Origin: Porticoccaceae bacterium
GTDB taxonomy: Bacteria > Pseudomonadota > Gammaproteobacteria > Pseudomonadales > Porticoccaceae
Assembly: GCA_002710745.1 (NCBI GenBank)
Contig: PALW01000043.1
Span: forward strand, 4,435-10,085
DNA: 5,651 nt
Direction: 5' to 3'
Of the stretch, positions 5,325 through 5,651 are shown piece by piece. Under the pieces are notes generated by a model. That model made no database searches. It was not told the origin of the DNA and saw nothing but the letters and a program-made list of their open reading frames with translations. Each line of letters starts with the position of its first letter. The first letter of the stretch is position 1. Made by a program: the position numbers and the translations under genes.

Positions 5325-5651
5325 ATGAAACTATATTCCACTATTGATAAAGAGAAAGGTTTGATCGAATATACCGATAAAAAGCGATATCTATGGCTTG
5401 GGTCAGTTTTTTTCCCGTTACTACCTCTATATTTTATTTCTGCATATCTCGAAACCAATAACGAGTTAATTTTTGTGATTCCCCTTTGTATTAGTTATGT
5501 CGTTATACCTATCTTGGATTGGCTGGTTGGAAGTGACACGAGTAATCCACCCGAAGAAATAGTACCTCTGTTAGAGGAGGATAAATATTATCGATATTTG
5601 ACTTTTCTGACTGTCCCAATGCACTTCATCGTGCTGATTGCTTGCGCGTGG
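5325..5651 (+). CDS. alkB: Alkane 1-monooxygenase (AlkB), N-terminal part, cut by window end
   Basis: The first 109 codons of an integral-membrane di-iron alkane hydroxylase are visible. AlkB oxidises the terminal carbon of medium-chain n-alkanes to 1-alkanols, with electrons from rubredoxin. Recognition rests on Y-L-W-L (22-25), two hydrophobic helices (about 24-42 and 48-66), and the AlkB-typical I-P-I-L-D-W-L-V-G-S-D-T-S-N-P-P-E-E (61-78). This is followed by P-L-L-E-E-D-K-Y-Y-R-Y-L-T and the start of a third helix at about 96. The histidine boxes that bind iron lie beyond the window, so completeness cannot be judged. The ATG sits one base after the TGA of the lipoprotein hydrolase gene and has no Shine-Dalgarno of its own, so translation probably depends on reinitiation after the upstream gene. 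A related membrane hydroxylase or desaturase is possible but less likely given the S-N-P-P-E-E block. Confidence 0.9.
   Translation, partial: MKLYSTIDKEKGLIEYTDKKRYLWLGSVFFPLLPLYFISAYLETNNELIFVIPLCISYVVIPILDWLVGSDTSNPPEEIVPLLEEDKYYRYLTFLTVPMHFIVLIACAW

Overview
This 5.65 kb window looks like a piece of chromosome from an AT-rich (roughly 40% GC by eye) marine-type gammaproteobacterium. That placement is an inference from gene content: a DUF1244 protein, a DUF2805/TIGR03643 protein, a secreted CIA30-fold protein, a Gly-rich class C-type serine hydrolase lipoprotein and an alkane 1-monooxygenase (AlkB) in one neighbourhood. No RNA gene, insertion sequence, CRISPR array, attachment site or long repeat was seen. 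Gene density is very high and no gap exceeds about 150 bases.

Left part (1-2793): the 3' end of a PspE-like rhodanese on the plus strand runs convergently into a two-gene minus-strand operon. The operon encodes cystathionine beta-synthase (first gene) and cystathionine gamma-lyase (second gene, 6 bases downstream). Together these form the reverse transsulfuration route (homocysteine + serine -> cystathionine -> cysteine + 2-oxobutyrate + ammonia). Both enzymes can also release H2S or persulfides in side reactions. With the rhodanese beside them, this is a small sulfur-metabolism neighbourhood.

Middle part (2794-4078): a 143-base divergent intergenic region separates the transsulfuration operon from a small plus-strand DUF1244 gene. 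That gene converges on a minus-strand gene pair: DUF2805 first, then an exported CIA30-family protein. The pair is tightly coupled, because the stop codon of the first gene lies inside the Shine-Dalgarno sequence of the second. A weak hairpin with a T-run follows the pair in the convergent gap.

Right part (4079-5651): after a 51-base divergent promoter region, a plus-strand gene encodes an outer-membrane-type lipoprotein of the serine beta-lactamase/esterase family. One base after its stop codon begins alkB, cut off by the window edge after 109 codons. The hydrolase and alkB are very likely co-transcribed, suggesting (inference) a role for the hydrolase in hydrocarbon, ester or surface-lipid metabolism. 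This linkage is the most interesting feature of the window; I see no clear evidence of a wholly new system.
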